This document shows positions 10,011 to 24,316 of a DNA stretch of 64,000 nt, in pieces (within the stretch, counting starts at the first letter, position 1; every line of letters begins with the position of its first letter). The stretch comes from Serratia symbiotica (GTDB lineage: Bacteria; Pseudomonadota; Gammaproteobacteria; Enterobacterales; Enterobacteriaceae). The stretch lies in the NCBI GenBank assembly GCA_900380265.1, contig LR025083.1, forward strand, positions 1,922,001 through 1,986,000. Direction: 5' to 3'. A model generated the notes under the pieces. The model was not told where the DNA came from. It saw only the letters and a list, made by a program, of their open reading frames with translations, and ran no database searches. The position numbers were made by a program, and so were the translations under genes.

Positions 10011-10739
10011 CAGGAACCTACTGCCTAAGATACCTAGTGAATCCACTTAATCACATTAGACTATGTATTGATCGCTTTCAAGGCTTCGGCGCGTACTATT
10101 TTCTCACACTGTCAGCTAATCAGGGTTCTCCAAAGAACCCGCAATGAAATACGAGCATCTCAAGCAGATACATCATGTTTCCTATAGCAGTAGTATAACC
10201 TGACGCAGGCAGCGTCTCTCCATTCCCATATGGTGACTTCCTCCACAGCTTTAGTGAAACTTGCTCGCTAGAGTACTAGCTTCTGTATAATCCAATTTTT
10301 ATACATTGGGGAAGAGGTTAAGTCAGGTAAATAGATCAATCTCACTCTCTGCCCTATAGCAGAGACACCTGCTATCTTGGCATCGCTTTGAACTAGGAGG
10401 GTCATAACGCGCACAGTTGCCGAGACAGTGGTTAGACAACAGGAGCCGAGTTCTGAGTTAGAATTAAACGAAAGTGCGAAGCCACGACTGATTTACCCTG
10501 ATTGCTAGTGCGCACAGATAGGCTGACATTCGCATACCTAAGCACCTTATTCTAAAAAAATACTGCCGTTAATAAGTGTGGCCTAAATTAATTCACACTG
10601 CTGCTTTTTATATACTTGTGATCAAGTATCAAGTGGTCGTGACCTATATGATACCGGTTGTTCTAACCTGGCCGTCATTTAGCTTTCCAATGTTTCTCTT
10701 AACATGCGGCCCATGCATGGTTTTTAAATGACTTTCTGG
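10011..10739. other. Decayed DNA, 3' part of argP locus and spacer
   Basis: Position predicts the effector-binding domain of argP up to about 10.47 kb, then the end of yggE on the other strand. No segment here was matched with confidence. Confidence 0.4.
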
Positions 10740-10900
10740 CCTATTTGCTCACAATAGATAGCCGGTTCAGCAACAAACATATCAACCTCACGAATCTCAT
10801 TGAAGCCTGCTTTCAATAGATCCTCCAGCATAAGTGCATTTTGCTGATCTAATCGCTATTTTAAATCGATTGCATGCCGTTGTAGTCCGTACATTGACAG
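10740..10900 (-). pseudogene. yggE: yggE remnant (SIMPL-domain oxidative stress protein)
   Basis: Minus-strand translation of about 10757-10856 reads RLDQQNALMLEDLLKAGFNE and continues IREVDMFVAEP. This matches RQLDKLNSLLDGALKAGLNE then IRSVSLGVAQP of E. coli YggE almost residue for residue. The reading frame breaks soon after and no signal peptide or start can be found. yggE lies between argP and argO in E. coli, which fits. Periplasmic SIMPL-domain proteins have been linked to oxidative stress tolerance. Confidence 0.85.
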
Positions 10901-12690
10901 CACTAATCCCTTTTTTTCTTCAGTCTATTTTCTCTACTAAAACGACGCTTTACACTACGCCTTATCCACTTACTTCTTTATTGATAAGGCGCGTGAAGAG
11001 GACACGCTCACTTTCAGCACCGTTCATGAGTATTATACCTTCCAGATTCAAGACTATGCACTTCACCTTATTCTCTTATAAACAGCTAGAACAAGAAGGT
11101 ACCCAACCACCGCTGCTGACTCGAGTGCTCGTCTTCGGTACGATATAGGTAAATACCAATCTACAGGACTGGGCTAATTAATCTTTCTTTCCTCTCTCGT
11201 ACGCTTGACATGTTCTGGCAGAAAGAAATGTACTCTAATACATTATATGTATTAGTGAATATACTGATAAGACAGCGTAGAGCAGATGATTTCATTTCGT
11301 TGAGATGCGGCAGGGCACCCTCGACATACCAATTCGCTTCTAGGTAACAATCATATCCCCAGTACTTCCTTAAACACATCGATATCGTTGTAGTATCCTA
11401 AAGTCAATCGGATCTCTAGTCGGGATTGAAGGCACAGACTTACTTCATGACATTTCAAGCAATCACTCTACAGTGAGGCATAAATAATTTATTATGCCAA
11501 TTTATTCTCTGGAGAGAAGACACTCCACTTGATTATCGCTTCTGAGCCGCCGCTGAGATAAATGTAATTACCTACACGAATTAAACGTAAGATCAGGAAC
11601 AACACACTAGAAAAATTAGTGGCGAACATTTCAGCATGACCTAGTAGTACCCGTCACAACAGACCACCCATGTGGTCTGCATGCCTACACCTTAAAAACT
11701 GCTTTAAGTGTGAATAAAACGCGCTATAAGCCCTCTACTTATAAGAGTAAACCAGAAATCATGGTGATTATATTTATCACACGCTTTACTGTATTGCTAA
11801 CACCTCAGGGGCGATTAAACTTATAAACAGAGTTTGATCGAGGCAGCAATGTTTGCTACATATTACATGAACTATCCTGCTTACTAACCAATCAATTTAC
11901 ATATAAATCTTTTATTCATTGCGTCCTATGTGTGTATCTTTACGGCTACACACTAAAGTACGCTGAAACTAACCAAATATTTTAAATCGTAGTTTACAAG
12001 ATAAGGAGTCTAGGCAGTCAGCCGACCATCACTCTCTCACACAGACTGCGCTTAAAATAACAAGCTACCCTCAATATTCAAACAACCATCCCCATGAGTC
12101 ATTCCTTATATGCTGGAATGACGCTCCTACTTTATAAGCTTCACACTCAATCCGTCATGCATATCTGGTTTTTGATTCGGGAACTATCATCTACTCAAAA
12201 CCCAGCGGCTATCCACTATTAACACCGGACTACTCATATAGTCAGCCCTACTACCGTTAGAACCTTTAGAAATCTAGCTTCTTTAAGAGCTAATGATAAT
12301 TTTAGAATGCACTAGCTTATATTTATTTTTATTTCTCTGAAGATTTACGCTAGGAAGCGCGGCGATGCATATCTCTCAATGTGCTCGTGTATATAGTGCA
12401 AACACTAGCCCAGCATATTGTTCATTCTCTTTAGAATGAGTTTTGCTCATGGGCATTAGTATGCTAATGAAAATATTAGCGATTCTTTTTAAACTGAGCA
12501 GAAGAATAGGCCAGAAGTTCCCTAAAACCCTTCATTCAGTCTTAACATGCTAGCATGTTGCTGGGTTTCTTCGTTATTCTTTCTGTCAACCTTGAGATTC
12601 CTTAGCTTTATCTTTTTTAGTGTCGAGGCGCATCACTAGCACTTACCACTTCTTTCCCTTTCAACATGACTAAAGTACTTAATCTAGACT
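10901..12690. other. Decayed DNA, presumed argO and mscS locus
   Basis: Synteny predicts argO (arginine exporter) and most of mscS on the minus strand. No conserved membrane-protein segment was found by eye. A 104-residue plus-strand frame at 10834-11148 is antisense to the yggE remnant at its start and resembles no family I know. Confidence 0.4.
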
Positions 12691-12694
12691 TTAC

Positions 12695-12780
12695 ATATTA
12701 CTTTTCGCCATCAGTGACCTTACAAACAGATCATATGGCGGATTGCTCAGGAAAGTCCAGAAGCTTTCTCCGTTGAATAA
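12695..12780 (-). pseudogene. mscS: Possible mscS remnant (small-conductance mechanosensitive channel)
   Basis: Minus-strand translation reads FNGESFWTFLSNPPYDLFV, resembling INGAGSWLVANQALLLSYA at the N terminus of MscS. The position, just downstream of fbaA, is where enteric mscS begins. The similarity is short and no further part of the channel is readable, so this is tentative. Confidence 0.4.
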
Positions 12781-12848
12781 AGTGATCTCATTCGTGTTCA
12801 ATATGGCAATGCTAAGGGGAAATCAACATTGGAACAGCCTGTTTGGTT

Positions 12849-12886
12849 AAAAAGAACAGGCTCTAACGGAGCCTATTCTTTTTTTA
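12849..12886 (-). terminator. Rho-independent terminator after fbaA
   Basis: On the minus strand, AGAATAGGCTC pairs with GAGCCTGTTCT (one G-U) around a short loop and runs into TTTTT. It lies 16-53 bp after the fbaA stop. A-rich and T-rich flanks on both sides make it potentially bidirectional, which would also stop any plus-strand read-through. Confidence 0.85.
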
Positions 12887-12901
12887 GCTTGTGAGGCACC
12901 C

Positions 12902-13981
12902 TTACAGAACTCCTACAGCATTTAAATCTTTGCAAGCTTGCTCTAAACGGGCCACCATACTAGTCTGTGCTGCGCGTAACCATACACGCGGATCATAATA
13001 TTTTTTATTCGGATGAAGGGCACCTGTAGGATTGCCTAATTGACTTTGTAAATAGGCTTCGTTGGCTTTGTAATATTGTAATATGCCATCCCATGACGCC
13101 CATTGGGTGTCAGTATCGATATTTATCTTGATTACGCCGTAGCTGATGGACTCTTTGATGTCTGCGACGCTAGAACCGGAACCACCGTGAAACACAAAAT
13201 TCAAGCTGTTGTGCGGTAGTTTATTTTTCTTAGATACGTACTCCTGAGAATCACGCAGGATAGTCGGAGTGAGTTTTACGTTACCTGGCTTGTACACGCC
13301 GTGCACGTTTCCAAACGAAGCCGCGATCATAAAGCGTGGACTGATAGCCCGTAATCTGTCGTAGGAAAAAGCTACGTCTTCCGGATGGGTGTATAGCACG
13401 GAGGCATTCATATTACTGTTATCTACACCATCTTCTTCACCTCCGGTACAGCCAAGCTCAATTTCTAACGTCATCCCGATCTTGGCCATGCGAACTAGAT
13501 ACTGACTACAAATTGAGATGTTTTCTTCTAAGGATTCTGCAGACAAGTCGATCATGTGGGAAGAGAATAACGGCTTGCCAGTCTTAGTAAAATGTTTCTC
13601 GCCAGCGGTAAGCAGCCCATCCAACCATGGTAATAGCTGCTTGGCACAATGGTCTGTATGTAGAATGACTGGCACACCGTAATGCTCAGCCATCAAGTGG
13701 ACATGATTCGCCCCAGAGATCGCCCCAAGGATCGCAGCCCCCTGCGGGTCATTCGTTTTGATTCCTTTCCCAGCCATAAATGCAGCACCACCGTTAGAAA
13801 ACTGCACAATTACCGGCGATCGAACTTTCGCTGCTGTTTCCAAGACCGCATTGATGGAGTCAGTACCCAAGCAATTCACAGCTGGTAACGCGAAATGATT
13901 CTCTTTGGCTACCGAAAATACTTTCTGAACATCATCGCTCGTAATGACACCTGGTTTGACGAAATCAAAAATTTTAGACAT
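12902..13981 (-). CDS. fbaA: Class II fructose-bisphosphate aldolase
   Basis: Zinc-dependent aldolase that reversibly splits fructose 1,6-bisphosphate. It has 359 residues, as in E. coli. Motifs include HTDHC near residue 110 (catalytic Asp and zinc His), LEIELGCTGGEEDGVDNSN near 175-190, NVHGVYKPGN near 225 and FHGGSGS near 265, which between them supply the zinc and phosphate ligands. The start MSKIFDFVKPGV is family-typical and the ATG follows AAGGG at about 9 bp. pgk lies 102 bp upstream, the standard enteric pgk-fbaA pair, and a strong terminator follows. It appears intact. Confidence 0.97.
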   Translation of the reverse strand: MSKIFDFVKPGVITSDDVQKVFSVAKENHFALPAVNCLGTDSINAVLETAAKVRSPVIVQFSNGGAAFMAGKGIKTNDPQGAAILGAISGANHVHLMAEHYGVPVILHTDHCAKQLLPWLDGLLTAGEKHFTKTGKPLFSSHMIDLSAESLEENISICSQYLVRMAKIGMTLEIELGCTGGEEDGVDNSNMNASVLYTHPEDVAFSYDRLRAISPRFMIAASFGNVHGVYKPGNVKLTPTILRDSQEYVSKKNKLPHNSLNFVFHGGSGSSVADIKESISYGVIKINIDTDTQWASWDGILQYYKANEAYLQSQLGNPTGALHPNKKYYDPRVWLRAAQTSMVARLEQACKDLNAVGVL

Positions 13982-14083
13982 TTAACTTACCCTTTTATCA
14001 GCTATATACATTAAGCTAGAGGTAAATAGATTATTACATGGACTGGCACGGTTATCTAGCATCCTAACCCGGCACATACATTA

Positions 14084-15244
14084 CTACTTAGCGCGCTCTT
14101 GCAACATCACAACCGCTGGTAATGCCTTCCCTTCAACAAATTCGAGGAAAGCGCCACCGCCAGTAGAAATATACGATATTTTCCCAGCAATACCAAAGAG
14201 ATCAATTGCCGCCAAAGTATCGCCACCTCCTGCGATAGAAAAAGCTTCGCTATCAGCGATAGAACGGGCTACAATCTCGGTGCCCTTACGGAAATTAGGG
14301 AGCTCAAATACGCCAACTGGACCATTCCACAAAATAGTCTTAGCTGTTTTCAAAATCATTCCTAACCGATTAGCAGACACATCACCTATATCCAAAATTT
14401 GCTCATTATCTTTTATTTTAGTGGCTTGCTTGACAATGGCTGCAGCAGTTTTAGAAAATTCAGTCGCCACGCGAACATCAGTTGGTATCGGAATGTCACA
14501 GGTTTGCAGCAGTTTTTGCGCATTTTGGATGAGATCAGGCTCATACAGGGACTGACCCACATTATTGCCCTGTGCCGCAATGAAGGTGTTGGCGATACCG
14601 CCACCAACGATTAAATGATCAGCGATTTTAGATAGCGAGGCTAAAATCATTAGTTTACTAGAGACTTTAGAGCCTCCAACAATAGCGACCATAGGCCGAT
14701 TTGGGCTAGCAAGCACCTTACCCAATACTTCCAGCTCACGAGATAGCAGTAGACCAGCACATGCTACCGTAGCAAATTTACCAACTCCGTGAGTAGAGGC
14801 CTGTGCGCGATGCGCAGTGCCGAAAGCGTCCATCACATATACATCACATAGTGCTGCATATTTCTTTGACAGAATTTCGTCGTTTTTTTTCTCTCCATTA
14901 TTAAACCGGACATTTTCTAATATCACCACTTCACCTTCGGCGACGTCCACACCATCTAGATAATTCTTGGACAAACGTACCGGCGATTTCAGATACTCTT
15001 TCAAATAATTAACAACTGGCAGAAGAGAGAATTCTTCGTTGTATTCACCTTCAATAGGGCGCCCTAAGTGGGAAGTTACCATTACACGAGCACGTTGTTC
15101 CAGTGCAGCTTCAATAGTCGGCAAAGAGGCACGAATACGTGCATCTGAAATGACTTTACCGTCTTTTACTGGTGTGTTGAGATCGGAACGGATTAGGATC
15201 CGTTTACCCGCCAGATCCACATTGGACATCTTAATAATAGACAT
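14084..15244 (-). CDS. pgk: Phosphoglycerate kinase
   Basis: Glycolytic kinase that makes ATP from 1,3-bisphosphoglycerate. It has 386 residues against 387 in E. coli. Conserved features in order: RSDLNTP near residue 20, TSHLGRP near 58, [10 protein letters not shown] near 107, [12 protein letters not shown] near 187, and the C-terminal nucleotide/hinge segments [10 protein letters not shown] and [11 protein letters not shown]. The ATG at 15244 is preceded by GAGG. In enteric genomes epd precedes pgk; here only an epd fossil remains, so the pgk promoter must lie in that decayed DNA or close to the gene. Confidence 0.97.
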   Translation of the reverse strand: MSIIKMSNVDLAGKRILIRSDLNTPVKDGKVISDARIRASLPTIEAALEQRARVMVTSHLGRPIEGEYNEEFSLLPVVNYLKEYLKSPVRLSKNYLDGVDVAEGEVVILENVRFNNGEKKNDEILSKKYAALCDVYVMDAFGTAHRAQASTHGVGKFATVACAGLLLSRELEVLGKVLASPNRPMVAIVGGSKVSSKLMILASLSKIADHLIVGGGIANTFIAAQGNNVGQSLYEPDLIQNAQKLLQTCDIPIPTDVRVATEFSKTAAAIVKQATKIKDNEQILDIGDVSANRLGMILKTAKTILWNGPVGVFELPNFRKGTEIVARSIADSEAFSIAGGGDTLAAIDLFGIAGKISYISTGGGAFLEFVEGKALPAVVMLQERAK

Positions 15245-15479
15245 GATGCAGCCTCTATTTTTGATTCTCTATAACCTTACCTAACTATCACAGCAGCTAA
15301 TTTTGAGACAAGCAGTCATTATCTATTTTTATACCTGTCAGCCTTTTTTGCAACTCTATTCCTTGTTACAGTCCGGCTAAACATATAAACTGATTTATAT
15401 ACTACTGCTCACTACGCTCTGAGTACATGTCAAGATGGAGCCAAGCAAGGCTAATTAGCCTTCTCAGTTCGCCTAATCT

Positions 15480-15590
15480 ACTATATCACGAAAATATCCG
15501 CCTGCGGGACACGTCTCAAGTCCTGGTGATAGAGTTATATCACCCGTTGATCGGCTGTTCTAGAATAATCAATAACCACATGGAACCTTC
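15480..15590 (-). pseudogene. epd: epd remnant (erythrose-4-phosphate dehydrogenase)
   Basis: Between pgk and tktA, where enteric epd lies, minus-strand translation reads VVIDYSRTADQRVI, a stop, then LYHQDLRRVPQADIFVI. This aligns with [20 protein letters not shown] and LRRTRAASQSIIPV of Epd without a gap. The whole interval from 15270 to 16130 is about 860 bp against about 1020 bp for an intact gene, and no other part is readable. Epd makes 4-phosphoerythronate for the DXP-dependent pyridoxal phosphate route. In enteric bacteria GapA paralogues may partly replace it. Confidence 0.85.
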
Positions 15591-16140
15591 CTTGGTATAG
15601 TAAGCTGTCGTTAAGCACGAACAATTTTATAAATGGATTAATGCAGTAGACTTCATAATCAGCTCTCTCCTAATTAAAATAAACTACGGAAATCAGCATG
15701 CAATCATATCTACCTGGTTAAGGGGTATACTTACTTTATGTATTCTATTGACTAGGCATCATAGCCTGTGGTTTATGCTTCTTCTGTGTGGAAAAACTGA
15801 AACGCTTTAGATAAAAAACTGGATTTACTAGAGGCTAGTCTCTAACTTAGGTATTAATTTTGCAACCAGTCGGCATAGGGATAGCAGGAAACTGAAGCAA
15901 GCAAAGGGTACATGAGTCTACTAACCACGCCCAGTGGTATAAATGACAAATAAACAGGCTCATAAATTAAAATGGGTCCGATGCAGCTAAGCTTTTTGGC
16001 CCCAAGCAGGAGGGGAAAGCTTTTATGCTGAAGATAAGAGCAAGGTGCTGTTCATCTGGAGTCCGTTATAGTAGTATAGATTCAGAGGGCATTTCACTCA
16101 CTGAGATTTCTATGTATTATAATTAGTAATGCGCTGCACT
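15591..16140. other. Decayed DNA, N-terminal part of epd locus
   Basis: Should hold the NAD-binding half of epd. No intact frame or readable motif. No tktA terminator hairpin is evident just below 16141. Confidence 0.4.
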
Positions 16141-18135
16141 TTACTTAATCAGTGCCTGCACCTTGGCCAGCACATTATCCACGGTGAAACCAAATTGTTC
16201 AAATAATTGTTCCGCTGGAGCTGACTCACCAAATGTGGGCATGCCTATAATTACACCATCAAGACCCACGTACTTGTGCCAGTAATCTGGAATCCCTGCT
16301 TCCACAGCCACGCGCTCTTTGATTGCAGCTGGCAGTACTGATTCACGATAGGTGGAATTCTGCTTATCAAACACATCAGTCGATGGCATTGACACTACGC
16401 GCAATTTATGGCCACATTCTATCAGCTTATCCGCAGCGGCTACCGTGATAGCCACTTCAGAGCCGGTAGCAATCAAGATAACTTCTGGCGTGCCACTGCA
16501 GTCTTTCAGCACGTATCCACCACGATACACGTTCGCCAACTGCTCGGCGGTACGCGGTTGCTGAGGTAAATTCTGACGCGAGAACACCAGACTAGTCGGG
16601 CCATCATTACGCTCGATGCCATACTGCCAGGCAATTGCTGATTCTACCTGATCACACGGACGCCAAGTGCTCATGTTTGGAGTCAGGCGTAAGCTGGCCA
16701 ACTGTTCTACCGGCTGATGAGTCGGCCCGTCTTCCCCAAGCCCAATTGAATCATGGGTGTATACGAACAGGTTACGCAACTTCATCTGCGCTGATAGGCG
16801 CACCGCGTTACGGGCATATTCTACAAACATCAGGAAAGTCGCAGAGTAAGGGAGGAAACCTCTATGCAAAGCAATGCCGTTAGTGATGGCAGTCATTCCG
16901 AATTCTCGCACACCGTAGTGAATATAATTACCCGCAAGCTCAACATGTACTGGTTGAGAACCAGACCACATAGTTAAGTTGCTAGGTGCCAGATCAGCGG
17001 ACCCGCCAAGGAGCTCCGGGAGGAGCTTGCCATAGATTTCCAGCCCGTTCTGAGATGCCTTGCGGGTAGCGATGTTTGCCGGGTTGGCTTGCAAGCCTTC
17101 CACGAAGGCTTTTACTTTAGTAGGCCAGCTGGCCGGCAGTTTGCCATTTATGCGGCGATTAAATTCAGCCGCAAGCTCAGGAAAATCTGTAGAATAGGCA
17201 AAAAAGCGATCGTTCCAGGCAGTTTCTTTAACTTGGCCAGCATCTTTTGCATCCCACTGAGCGTAGATATCCTGTGGAATCTCAAAGGCAGCGTATTCCC
17301 AGCCAAGCTGTTTGCGAGCAGCAGCAACTTCAGCATAACCCAGTGCTGCGCCATGCGACTTGTTGCTACCAGCTTTGTTCGGTGCACCGCAACCAATGAT
17401 AGTTTTGCAGATCAGTAGTGATGGTTTATCGGTGACCCTGCGAGCTTCTTCAATTGCCATTTTGATAGCGACTGGATTGTGCCCGTCGATGTCACGTACT
17501 ACATGCCAGGCATACGCTTCAAATCGATCAGCAGTATTATCGGTGAACCAACCATCAACCTGCCCGTCAATCGAGATGCCATTATCATCGTAAAAAGCAA
17601 TCAACTTACCAAGCTTTAATGTTCCAGCGAGCGAACAAGCTTCGTGAGAAATACCTTCCATCATGCAGCCATCACCCATAAACACGTAAGTGTAGTGGTC
17701 GACAATATTGTGCTCTTTACGGTTAAACTGTGCGGCCAATGTACGTTCGGCAATAGCAAAACCCACAGCATTTGCTATACCTTGACCAAGTGGTCCAGTG
17801 GTGGTTTCTATCCCGGGAGTATAGCCATATTCCGGATGGCCGGGTGTTTTTGAATGCAGTTGACGGAAGTTTTCTAGTTCACTCATTGGAAGGTCATAGC
17901 CAGTAAGATGCAGCAGGCTGTAAATCAACATGGACCCGTGCCCGTTAGATAGCACAAAACGATCACGGTCAACCCAAAGTGGGTTAGTTGGATTGTGTTT
18001 TATGTAGTCGCGCCAAAGGACTTCCGCGATATCTGCCATTCCCATAGGGGCTCCTGGATGACCGGAATTTGCTTTTTGTACAGCATCCATGCTGAGTGCG
18101 CGGATAGCGTTGGCGAGCTCTTTACGAGAGTACAT
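16141..18135 (-). CDS. tktA: Transketolase
   Basis: Thiamine-diphosphate enzyme of the non-oxidative pentose phosphate branch. It has 664 residues; E. coli TktA has 663. Present in order: substrate motif [11 protein letters not shown] near 24-34, the cofactor-binding [12 protein letters not shown] near 155, NDNG-type segment [14 protein letters not shown] near 184, [10 protein letters not shown] near 261, the pyrimidine domain [15 protein letters not shown] with the activating Glu, [13 protein letters not shown], and C-terminal [14 protein letters not shown]. One oddity is [11 protein letters not shown] where enteric enzymes have [11 protein letters not shown], a Gly to Arg change in a conserved segment. 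The ATG is preceded by GGAG at 6-bp spacing. It supplies erythrose 4-phosphate and pentoses alongside RpiA. Confidence 0.97.
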   Translation of the reverse strand: MYSRKELANAIRALSMDAVQKANSGHPGAPMGMADIAEVLWRDYIKHNPTNPLWVDRDRFVLSNGHGSMLIYSLLHLTGYDLPMSELENFRQLHSKTPGHPEYGYTPGIETTTGPLGQGIANAVGFAIAERTLAAQFNRKEHNIVDHYTYVFMGDGCMMEGISHEACSLAGTLKLGKLIAFYDDNGISIDGQVDGWFTDNTADRFEAYAWHVVRDIDGHNPVAIKMAIEEARRVTDKPSLLICKTIIGCGAPNKAGSNKSHGAALGYAEVAAARKQLGWEYAAFEIPQDIYAQWDAKDAGQVKETAWNDRFFAYSTDFPELAAEFNRRINGKLPASWPTKVKAFVEGLQANPANIATRKASQNGLEIYGKLLPELLGGSADLAPSNLTMWSGSQPVHVELAGNYIHYGVREFGMTAITNGIALHRGFLPYSATFLMFVEYARNAVRLSAQMKLRNLFVYTHDSIGLGEDGPTHQPVEQLASLRLTPNMSTWRPCDQVESAIAWQYGIERNDGPTSLVFSRQNLPQQPRTAEQLANVYRGGYVLKDCSGTPEVILIATGSEVAITVAAADKLIECGHKLRVVSMPSTDVFDKQNSTYRESVLPAAIKERVAVEAGIPDYWHKYVGLDGVIIGMPTFGESAPAEQLFEQFGFTVDNVLAKVQALIK

Positions 18136-20703
18136 ATTTTACTCCAAATCGGATTGAAAGCAGTTAAATGTTTCCCTTAGACTCTGTATTAAAAACAACA
18201 CATTCTAATATTAGATCACAAGTATCGTACTAATTTTGAATGTGATCAGATAACTGTAGGAGAATGAACTTATTTATTACACCACTAGTGCAGTAGTCTT
18301 AACCAAGATAGCTATTCGCTAGCAACAGCACTCCCGGCGCCTTGCCGTGTCTAGGCAACATTGTTAAGATAATTACCTCATTAAGAGTAATAAAGAATGT
18401 AATATTTAGTGTGCAGTCACTCAAACTAGAAGACACAGTGATTAAATCATCTATCACACAGATTACCCCAGTTATCGCTTCTTAGTGATGACGGCATATA
18501 GCCTTCAACGAAAAATATCACTAAATTTATCGGTAAGGGAAATCGCGTATGTAAATATCGCCTTGATAAATATCTGAGAATAATCAAGGAGACGCTCAGG
18601 TTAATATCATTCACATACTTAGAAGCTATAAAGCTTACATCAATCAATATTTATTGTGGCAGAAGCGGGGGAAACAGCAAATTACTTTGATTTATCCTAA
18701 ATCAAACGCAAAATTAAACCAAATCTGCTGAGAGCAGCGTTAAAAAGTATCAACCCGTATCTAGCGGGTACTAACTAACTTATGTGGTGATTCTTTGTCT
18801 TTTAAAGCGCAAATAACGCGGTTTGTCACTATAACTTCCCGGCTACGAGTTAGGTAAGATGGGAATCACACTAACAGTTTACATTGCGACTTCCAGTATA
18901 TTTATCAATCTTAGCATCCGTTTGCTGTGATTAGAATAGCACATCGCTTTAAAAAAGCCCAGACACGCCCATCGTTATTAGCGTTCTTAGTGCATGATGA
19001 CCAGGGCAATTTCTTACTACAAGGTTGACTTTCAGTGATTTTATTTTATAACAATTCTTATTTAAGTTAAACAGTTTCTTCCCCTTTGTATCAAGAGGTT
19101 CTCCCTGCCTCAAAAGATTAGCCTGTGAGATTAATCTTGATAAAAGGGTTTATTCTAACTAAGTGACTTTATAGGCCAAAATATCCGCAATTACGGCGTA
19201 TTCGCGGATCAGCCTATTCCGCGAAGTAAAATATAAAACCTATAGCAGTTCCGCTTTATACTTTTAGTTCTAGTGCCTATTCTCAATATTGCCCATAGAC
19301 TAGGGATAACTTGCTCAATTTGTTTATACTCACTGCATATTTATCTCGTGGCCATTTCTTTCATATAAAATTTATTTACCTCTTACTGTACTTGTAGAGA
19401 ATTCGGCCTTAGCGAATCTTGATCTAACGGAGGGGTTGGCAAGATACTTATAATGTGCTTAACAAATTAACCATAATGTCTTTCTAGTTCTTTCCAATGG
19501 AAAGAGTACACTAACCCGGTTTATTTAACTCAATCAGAGAATGAGGATACATCTAATTCCCTTAGAGAGTTAAAGCACTATACAAGTAACCGTTAGAGCG
19601 TCGCTTAAAAGCACCTAATCGCTAAGCGAAATAAACTTGCCTTTTATAAAATCTTCTTTTCAAGATAAAGACACGCATAACGACAAGAGCACATACCGTT
19701 GATAATATATTTATTCAGCTATAAGAAGGATTTACCCAGCATTGCGTTTCAAAAACTCGAACAGCTTGTTATAAACCTAGCTGACATTTTTATAAAATGT
19801 GTTTAATCAAATCCACTCCGCTAAAGCTATGCTTCCTCTTCCACTTGTAATCTATACATTTTACCATAGCTATTATTTAGACTTCTTGCTTCATTTTCTG
19901 TAGAGATAGCGGTTTCAAAAAAACATTAGCGATATTTAGCACAGTAAATGCACGACTATTCTTAAATTCCATTCAGATGCCGATTTCACCAATTGTTACA
20001 GAATGAGACGACCTTTTCATCGCTTAGAAAGCATAGTAGCGTGGTTAGATTTGTCACCATTGATATAAAAGTACAATTATGAGCATGAAATGTATCAACG
20101 CTAGTTTGCCGAACGTTTCGCTTAACGAAGAACATTAAGTAGATGGAACAATGCCGACGTACAAAATGATGTTTGTTTAACATCAACTATTTCTAGATTT
20201 ACGAGTAATGGACAACTCAGAACATGACAGCATCGAGGCTAAAGATAATATAAGCAAACCTGCTACATTCAGGCTATTACTTAGATGCAATTTCTTACGG
20301 CAAGAAACACACCATCAAACAGAATAGATATAACAGCTAGCTTTATTTCTATAAAGCGGGAGTACAAAATATAAAAGAAGGTAAAACCAGCTATATATAT
20401 GAGGCGGTAAGAAATTATAAATATAGCTATTACTTTATCTATGTAAATAGACCCTTTCTCTAAAAGTTGCACTTTTTATTAAAAATCAAGCTGTTAAATT
20501 TCTATTTTATTTTAAGCTAAAGTTAGTTACTTTCTATATTTTGATTACCTTATTTTAATTGTCACTAACTTGTTTTTTTCATTTTCGCGTACTAAATTTT
20601 CTTTAGTAACTTAATCTATTTTATATGCGGATACTTTTATTGAGTTAAGTCGCTAAACCTTAAATTTATTTTTCAAAATAATTGATTACTAAGGAAAGCT
20701 AAT
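18136..20703. other. Gene-free decayed DNA between tktA and the rRNA operon
   Basis: In E. coli loiP (yggG), speB, speA and metK would follow tktA upstream. None is readable here, and short open frames at 18447-18647, 19986-20186 and 20281-20472 resemble nothing I know. The last 400 bp before the tRNA are markedly A+T-rich. This stretch contains the breakpoint that joins the tktA neighbourhood to the rRNA operon. Confidence 0.5.
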
Positions 20704-20780
20704 TGGCGGAACGGACGGGGCTCGAACCCGCGACCCCCTGCGTGACAGGCAGGTATTCTAACCAGCTGAACTACCGCTCC
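20704..20780 (-). tRNA. aspT: tRNA-Asp (anticodon GUC)
   Basis: The 77-base minus-strand sequence begins GGAGCGGTAGTTCAG, has anticodon stem-loop CCTGCCTGTCACGCAGG with GTC at the anticodon, T-arm GCGGGTTCGAGCCCCGT and an encoded CCA end. It matches enteric tRNA-Asp apart from a few bases in the D-loop and T-arm. It sits about 86 bp after 5S rRNA, so it is the distal tRNA of the operon. Confidence 0.98.
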
Positions 20781-20831
20781 GCCGATTCCTTGTGCATACC
20801 AAAACAAAGAGACAGCAGGCTCACCCTGCTT

Positions 20832-20857
20832 ATGTTACCAGTGATACCTGGTAACAT
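20832..20857. repeat. Hairpin between 5S rRNA and tRNA-Asp
   Basis: ATGTTACCAG and CTGGTAACAT form a perfect 10-bp stem around a 6-base loop. It lies in the spacer of the operon transcript, just after the 5S 3' end, so a role in processing or in separating 5S from the tRNA is plausible. No T-run follows. Confidence 0.8.
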
Positions 20858-20866
20858 GTATTTCAA

Positions 20867-20984
20867 ACCTGGCAGCGTCCTACTCTCACATGGGGAAACC
20901 CCACACTACCATCGGCGCTACGGCGTTTCACTACTGAGTTCGGCATGGAGTCAGGTGGTGCCACCGCGCTATTACCGCCAGGCA
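20867..20984 (-). rRNA. rrf: 5S ribosomal RNA
   Basis: The minus strand begins TGCCTGGCGGTAATAGCG and ends CTGCCAGG with the full enteric 5S core between, including CCATGCCGAACTCAG and GCGCCGATGGTAGTGTGG. End positions are estimated to within a few bases. Confidence 0.97.
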
Positions 20985-21054
20985 AAGTTATGTACTATTG
21001 GCCGTTACTTATATCAACTTCTAGAATAACTTTCGGAACTTGCTAAAAATTAAC

Positions 21055-21070
21055 ACACCTTCGGTGTTGT

Positions 21071-21079
<9 letters not shown>
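21055..21079 (-). other. 3' strand of the 23S rRNA processing stem
   Basis: ACACCTTCGGTGTTGTAAGG and following bases are complementary, with a one-base bulge, to 23968-23991. The two flank the 23S rRNA and would form the long stem cut by RNase III in the precursor. Confidence 0.8.
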
Positions 21080-23967
<2,888 letters not shown>

Positions 23968-23974
<7 letters not shown>

Positions 23975-23991
23975 TTACAACCCGAAGGTGT
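23968..23991 (-). other. 5' strand of the 23S rRNA processing stem
   Basis: Pairs with 21055-21079 across the 23S gene to form the predicted RNase III processing stem. Confidence 0.8.
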
Positions 23992-24056
23992 TTAATTTGG
24001 TTTGTCACTAGACTAATATGCCATGACAACGTGGATTTTTAGCTTGTTCCGAATTA

Positions 24057-24066
24057 TTAAAGAGCA
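24057..24066 (-). promoter_or_regulatory. Spacer boxA antitermination element
   Basis: TGCTCTTTAA on the minus strand, 83 bases before the 23S start, matches the enteric rrn boxA that loads NusB/NusE (S10). Confidence 0.75.
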
Positions 24067-24169
24067 TTAATTTAATTTTAGCTTAGCTTTAGCTTTAAAG
24101 CAGCCGCTGATAATATCTTATATTTTATCTACATCAACTTTAGCAGTAAGCGTTACGTAACCTATGAAC

Positions 24170-24189
24170 CTGATTTGTAAACAAATCAG
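24170..24189. repeat. Palindromic hairpin in the rRNA spacer
   Basis: CTGATTTGT and ACAAATCAG are exact reverse complements around two A residues, near the middle of the spacer where a tRNA gene would normally lie. Confidence 0.75.
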
Positions 24190-24316
24190 TTTCTTCAAAC
24201 CTCTAATCAGTTATTGAGTTTAAATGTTCGATACAGCTGATAAAGAATACAATAAAACTAAAAGCGCAACGCTTTATTATTAAACACTATTAAAGAAATG
24301 TATTGTCAAATACTCT

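Noticed and set aside
10834-11148. 104-codon plus-strand frame
   Set aside because: Its start overlaps the antisense of the readable yggE remnant, it has no ribosome binding site and it resembles no family I know.
20703-21029. 108-codon frame beginning MAERTGLEPATPCVTGRYSN
   Set aside because: Translation of the tRNA-Asp and 5S antisense strand, a known spurious annotation type.
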